Shown piece after piece: positions 60,162-64,000 of a stretch of DNA of 64,000 bases. The DNA lies in assembly GCF_003324165.1 (NCBI RefSeq), contig NW_025407881.1:62001-126000 (forward strand), in the 5' to 3' direction. Below the pieces are notes generated by a model. The model had not been told where the DNA came from and searched no databases. It was given only the letters and a program-made list of their open reading frames with translations. The stretch's first letter is position 1; every line of letters starts with the position of its first letter. The position numbers and the translations under genes are program-made. This DNA comes from Naegleria lovaniensis. Its lineage: Eukaryota; Heterolobosea; Eutetramitea; Acrasida; Naegleriidae.

Positions 60162-60686
60162 TTACTCCATGGGATTCAGAATATTGCGATATAATTTTCC
60201 ATCTCGCTCATTTCTTTCTGATTGCACTACTATGGAGCATTTAAACAATTCCGAGCCATCATTGCTATTGCGAAGAGAGGCCACAAGTGAGCCTACATTA
60301 TTCAATAAGATCATTGGAATGTTTTCAAGAGGAAGTTTGTGAACGGAATATTTAAATTGTTCAAACTCAGTTGATGATGCTCTATAATCAAACACATTAC
60401 TTTTCCCCACAGGAACAATTTGTTTGCTGTTGGCTAAATCTACAACATAATAAATATTCCAATAAACTTGTTTCAAATCTTGCAACACTCGGAATGTGAA
60501 TGATAAATCTAGTCCATCCTCAAGCAGGGATTGGAAAGGAATTAATGATGATTGGGTAGAGTTATCAAAAATCGTAACAGAATGTAGATCTAGTAGGCTC
60601 ATGCAATTTTTTGTTGCAGTCTCTGAAATAATTTGTGGTGTTTTTAAATTTGAATAACGGTCAAAAACTCGAAAAAAATAAAACAT
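60162..60686 (-). CDS. Unknown beta-rich protein, apparently conserved family
   Basis: From ATG 60686 the product is 174 residues. The same frame is open further upstream (to 60770), but that part overlaps the opposite gene. The C-terminal two thirds look like a compact beta-sandwich: LDLSFTFRVLQDLKQVYWNI, YYVVDLANSKQIVPVG, HKLPLENIPMILLNNVGSL, and the closing RDGKLYRNILNPME. This pattern looks like a conserved domain, but I cannot name it. Another start at Met57 of the long frame (60602) would remove the hydrophobic N-terminus. Its ATG shares CATG with the opposite gene's ATG. Confidence 0.5.
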   Translation of the reverse strand: MFYFFRVFDRYSNLKTPQIISETATKNCMSLLDLHSVTIFDNSTQSSLIPFQSLLEDGLDLSFTFRVLQDLKQVYWNIYYVVDLANSKQIVPVGKSNVFDYRASSTEFEQFKYSVHKLPLENIPMILLNNVGSLVASLRNSNDGSELFKCSIVVQSERNERDGKLYRNILNPME

Positions 60687-61748
60687 GACGAAAGTGATAA
60701 GAACCACCCCCATCGATCGGTCCAAGAGAACTGCTGTCAAGGGGGATGTTGTCGATGAGATCAACATCATTCATGGAAAGAGAAAACGAAAATTGAGTCT
60801 CAATTTTTCGGACTTGATATCTTCGGAAGTCGTCTCCAAGCCGAAATCGTCTCCGAAACAAACCAAAACAAAGAAAAAGCAGAAGGAATTATCTGACAGT
60901 GAGGCGGATGAGGAAAATCCAGTTATTTATTTAAACACTGGAAAGAGTAAATTTGAAGTTGTGGATATGTTTGATGACGAGAGCAAGGATAACGAAACTA
61001 CAGAAGAGGAGAATTTATTCAGTCAAGAAGTTGTGGAAGATCAATCGAGCAAAAAGAAAACAAAAAAATATAACAAGAAGTCAACCAAGCGAACCAAAGA
61101 GACAAGCTCTAAAAAGAAGGAAAAGAAACCAATCTTTGTTGAAGAATTACCACCACAAAAGCATTCTGAATTACCTTTTGAGCCTTTGCAATACTTTTCT
61201 AAAAACATTGTAGAACATGTGAAGAAATTAGGTGGCACTTTCCCAACAACTTACAATAGAAACCATCCTTTTATTTATGGAGATCGAACGTATGAACGTT
61301 TTGATGAGTCTTTGAGGTTATTCACTTGTATTCAGTGGAACAATCATTTATGTAAGTATTTGCACACCTTTTCACAATGAATGACATTTATGTTGAACAT
61401 GATGTGAAACACACAGACAAGAGTACTATCTCCAGTGCAATCTTTGGATTAGAATTTTTACTGTTTGTCATGGATGAACAAGACATGACTCATTATGATT
61501 TTATTCAAGATCGTAATAGCGAAATTGCTCTTATTGGTGATGCAACTGATACAATTATTGCTGCTGACGTTTTGCCCACAGTTCCTTGCAGTAGCAGTGA
61601 GAAGGGAGACTTTTTATTGTACCTAATTTTTGATGACCAAAAGCATGCAGCTCCTAAAGGTGTTTACCTCTCAACATTTTTAGAATCTCTTAGTATTGAT
61701 ACAACTGAGTATTCAGAGACAGATCGAGATAACTTCACACAAAATTAA
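60685..61748 (+). CDS. Unknown Lys-rich protein
   Basis: Exons 60685-61351 and 61417-61748 join as NNHLY-KSTISS to give 332 residues. The first 150 residues are basic and disordered with a nuclear-localisation-like cluster (KKKTKKYNKKSTKRTKETSS) and an acidic patch (SDSEADEEN). The C-terminal half is folded-looking: FSKNIVEHVKKLGGTFPTTY, RLFTCIQWNNHLYKSTISS, IFGLEFLLFVMDEQDM, DFLLYLIFDDQKHAAPKGVY. It is probably nuclear. No family is recognised. The gene converges with PRPF3, whose stop is 9 nt away. Confidence 0.65.
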
Positions 61749-61757
61749 ACATGTAAA

Positions 61758-63344
61758 TTATAATACTGCAGCAACGTTATTCAAATCATTTTGGAAAATG
61801 TCAAAGTAGTGACTGCATCCATGATCTTTGAGATAATTTTTGATTGACTCCTCAGTTTCAAATTGTTGAAATTTAAAATATTGGAAATTACGCTTGAGAA
61901 TTGTTCCTTTCCATAATAATTTAGCAGAGTCAGGTTCAGACCTATCAATGTTTGATTCCTCTTCAGAGGTTTCCCTTTTGGTCCAATCAATTCGATTCAA
62001 TAAAACATGGTCATAAGCTTTGAGACTTTTTTTTCCTCCCTCAGCAATCAACAATATTCTTTTCTTGTCATTGTTCTGATTTGCACATGAAAGTACTGCT
62101 CCTGTAACACCCTTCTCTTTTGCTGTGTTAATTTTAAACCTAGTTTGAGGATGTGCCAAGTTTGGTATTGAATAAAGAGCTACAATCAATTCATATTCTG
62201 CATCTTCATTGATTTTCCTTATTTTTCTCTCACGTTTTTCCTCCTTTGTAAGTTTTTGAGCTTCCATTCTCTCCTCATGTGCTTTTACTCTCTCTGCAAT
62301 TTCCCTCTTAATACGCATTTCCAATTCAGTAGGGTCCTCTCCAGAACCCAAAAGAGCTTTCATATAATTTCCCATGTTCGCTTTGGGAGGAGGAGGTGGA
62401 ATCAGACCTAATTTAATTTTTCTCTGCTTTTCTTTTTCTCTTTGAATTCTTTGCTGTGTTCGCATTTTCTTTTGTTCCTTTTTAGTTAACATTAAAGGCA
62501 ATGGGCCAATCTCGACTTTTTTCTTGAGCGGTTCAACAATGACAGGATGTTCTACAAAATTGTGTTTGACCATTTTTTCCTTAATTTTAAATATACTTGA
62601 TTCTGTGTCATAATCTCTCTCATAGGGATCAATAGATGAATCTACTCGCGAATCATCTCCTTTTTTAAAGCTTTTCAATATTCTTTTATCCCACCAAAAA
62701 GCATCAGGTATGGTTGATTCATAGTCTTCCACTCTTCTACACCCTAACATTAAATGTAGCTCTCCAATTTCTTTTTCTTCTTGTATGAGACGCTCTCTTT
62801 CTTGTTCTTTTTGTATCCGATCTTGTTCTTTTTTTTCTGCTTCTAACTGTTGTTTAAGAAGAGCCTTTTGGCGCTCTTCTTCTTCTAACTCTCTCATAAT
62901 TCTTGCTTTTTCAATAAATTCTCCTTTTTCATGAAATTCAAGACCTCTTTTTCGTTTTTTCCGATCTGCAGATGGTAATCCTAAAGAGGGGTCATAAATT
63001 TCTTGTTTTTTAATACTTGGAGGTTTTTCAATTTTCAATGCATTTTCTTTTTTTTCCTTTTGTCTTCTTTGATTGATTTTTGTTGTTACAACAGTTTTTC
63101 GTGATTGAATGATTTTACCAGTTTCATCTACCAAATTACCAAATTCATCCATGATCACTGCTGAATACGACGTGGGAGCATTTGATGATGTTGTTGAATC
63201 CCGAGATGATATTTCTCCATCAGCATGATCGTTTGTCGCGGAAAAAGATTTTTCGGCACTACCATCAACTTGGTGTGATTTACCATCCGAGGATGATGAT
63301 GAACTGCTCATTGGCTTGCCTCTTCCTCGTCCAGCAAGAAACAT
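61758..63344 (-). CDS. PRPF3: U4/U6 snRNP protein PRPF3 (Prp3)
   Basis: The ATG at 63344 on a run of at least nine A gives 528 residues. The frame is open 13 codons further upstream but without this context. The PRP3 domain includes YDPSLGLPSADRKKRKRGLE, FHEKGEFIEKARIMREL, PDAFWWDKRIL, HPVIVEPLKKKVEIGPLPLM, LTKKEQKKMRTQQR and IPPPPPKANMGNYMKALLG. The C-terminal ferredoxin-like domain (DUF1115) has LLWKGTILKRNFQYFKFQQF and the final SHYFDIFQND. PRPF3 binds the U4/U6 stem II and the U6 3' end within the tri-snRNP. All hallmark blocks are in order. With SF3B5 it marks a full spliceosome. Confidence 0.93.
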   Translation of the reverse strand: MFLAGRGRGKPMSSSSSSSDGKSHQVDGSAEKSFSATNDHADGEISSRDSTTSSNAPTSYSAVIMDEFGNLVDETGKIIQSRKTVVTTKINQRRQKEKKENALKIEKPPSIKKQEIYDPSLGLPSADRKKRKRGLEFHEKGEFIEKARIMRELEEEERQKALLKQQLEAEKKEQDRIQKEQERERLIQEEKEIGELHLMLGCRRVEDYESTIPDAFWWDKRILKSFKKGDDSRVDSSIDPYERDYDTESSIFKIKEKMVKHNFVEHPVIVEPLKKKVEIGPLPLMLTKKEQKKMRTQQRIQREKEKQRKIKLGLIPPPPPKANMGNYMKALLGSGEDPTELEMRIKREIAERVKAHEERMEAQKLTKEEKRERKIRKINEDAEYELIVALYSIPNLAHPQTRFKINTAKEKGVTGAVLSCANQNNDKKRILLIAEGGKKSLKAYDHVLLNRIDWTKRETSEEESNIDRSEPDSAKLLWKGTILKRNFQYFKFQQFETEESIKNYLKDHGCSHYFDIFQNDLNNVAAVL

Positions 63345-63551
63345 TTTTTTTTTAAAGTTGACTTTTAATTCATCTTCAATCACTCACCATGAAAGCTAAC
63401 AAAAGAAACTGTTCATAATTGAGAATACCACCACCTGATTCTCAACGTTCATTCCAACCAATATCCAAAACAATTCTCTCTGTTCATATTCCAAAAAAAT
63501 ACTCCAACGGTTGTCTCCTTTTCGAAAAAAACGAATACAAACTGAATCTCG
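63345..63551. promoter_or_regulatory. Divergent promoter region between PRPF3 and the longin-like gene
   Basis: These 207 nt lie between divergent starts and have no other recognised feature. Confidence 0.35.
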
Positions 63552-64000
63552 ATGCCTATCAAATATTTTCTCGTTACCGATGGTGCCGATGTTGTTGCTG
63601 AAGCACCAACTCAGCAAAAACTCAGAATGATTCTCATGGATAAAGTTGTACCCAAGTTGGAGAGAACAAATCATAAGAGAGTATTGACCAATGATGAGTA
63701 TGTGTCTATTGTTACTTTCAACTGTGATGATATATTTTGTGTATTGATTACATGCCTGTATGGTGTTTGGATTTCATCGTTACCCAATCATAATAATAAT
63801 TTGTGTCAACCAAATCTTCATTGTATTCGTTCTCTATCGGGCTATTATCGACCTAAAATTATGATGATTGGAAATGATGCGTCAAACTGAATCATCAACA
63901 CGATCACAAACAATGCCAATTACTTTCAATGTTGTCATAATTTACATAATTCATCATTTCATAGTAACAATATTTATGTAAAATACAGTGGAAGATATTA
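63552..64000 (+). CDS. Possible longin-domain protein (R-SNARE-like), partial
   Basis: Only the 5' end is in the window. Exon 1 (63552-63697) encodes MPIKYFLVTDGADVVAEAPT, then QQKLRMILMDKVVPKLERTN and HKRVLTNDE, ending at a GTATGTG donor. The next exon begins near 63965 or 63989. Strand-turn-strand, a long helix and a following strand is the start of longin domains in VAMP7-type SNAREs and related trafficking proteins. The intron, about 270-290 nt, is much longer than others here. The SNARE motif itself lies outside the window, so the assignment is tentative. Confidence 0.4.

Noticed and set aside
1-64000. Transposons, LTR or viral elements, CRISPR arrays and rRNA genes
   Set aside because: I looked for reverse transcriptase, integrase, transposase, capsid or repeat-spacer patterns and long terminal or inverted repeats, and saw none.

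Overview
The window is AT-rich nuclear DNA from a compact protist genome that uses the standard genetic code. Gene content points to a heterolobosean amoeboflagellate, most likely Naegleria. It carries a distal-appendage protein (FBF1), dynactin p150, SPO11, phenylalanine hydroxylase, spastizin/ZFYVE26, TAF5, PRPF3 and SF3B5 as single-copy genes. Introns are mostly 41-62 nt with GTAAGT or GTATGT donors. Many start codons sit directly on a run of A. The genus is inferred; no marker here proves it.

Layout. 0-9.4 kb: PPPDE protease (-), spastizin (+), membrane aldehyde dehydrogenase (-). 9.4-18.3 kb: DCP1 (-), a CysJ-like diflavin reductase (+), an EF-hand protein and a small unknown protein (+), a PGAP4-like glycosyltransferase (-), an SDR dehydrogenase (+). 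18.4-22.1 kb: an AT-hook/polyQ protein (-), then the only large non-coding stretch (about 2.2 kb), with trinucleotide repeats and a CATG-dense block. 22.1-29.5 kb: a possible clan-CD fold protein, a BCS1-like AAA ATPase, phenylalanine hydroxylase, a tail-anchored PEX26-like protein, SF3B5 (-) and CASP. 29.7-37.7 kb is a minus-strand run: TTI1, dynactin p150, a TM2 protein and a PPR protein. 37.9-48.1 kb is a plus-strand run: PGK, COA6, FBF1, a ubiquitin-like protein, a GPAT-type acyltransferase and TAF5. 48.5-64 kb: an RRM-like protein, an unknown protein, a 53BP1-like BRCT protein, a RUN-domain giant, SPO11, Hikeshi, a VMA22/CCDC115-like factor, three unknown proteins, PRPF3 and the first exon of a possible longin/R-SNARE.

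The genes are mostly housekeeping and do not form a metabolic operon. Themes are splicing (SF3B5, PRPF3), transcription and mRNA decay (TAF5, DCP1), Golgi and endosomal traffic (CASP, spastizin, PGAP4, a possible longin protein), dynein/basal body (p150, FBF1), PIKK assembly and DNA damage or meiosis (TTI1, 53BP1-like, SPO11), and mitochondria (BCS1-like, COA6, PPR).

The most unusual features are architectural. The stop of dynactin p150 and the start of TTI1 overlap as ATGA. An oligo-A tract is fused to the AUG in about 23 of 38 genes. SF3B5 has a first coding exon that is only the ATG. Genes are packed end to end with gaps down to about 10 nt or small overlaps. I saw no tRNA, rRNA, CRISPR array, transposon or viral element.
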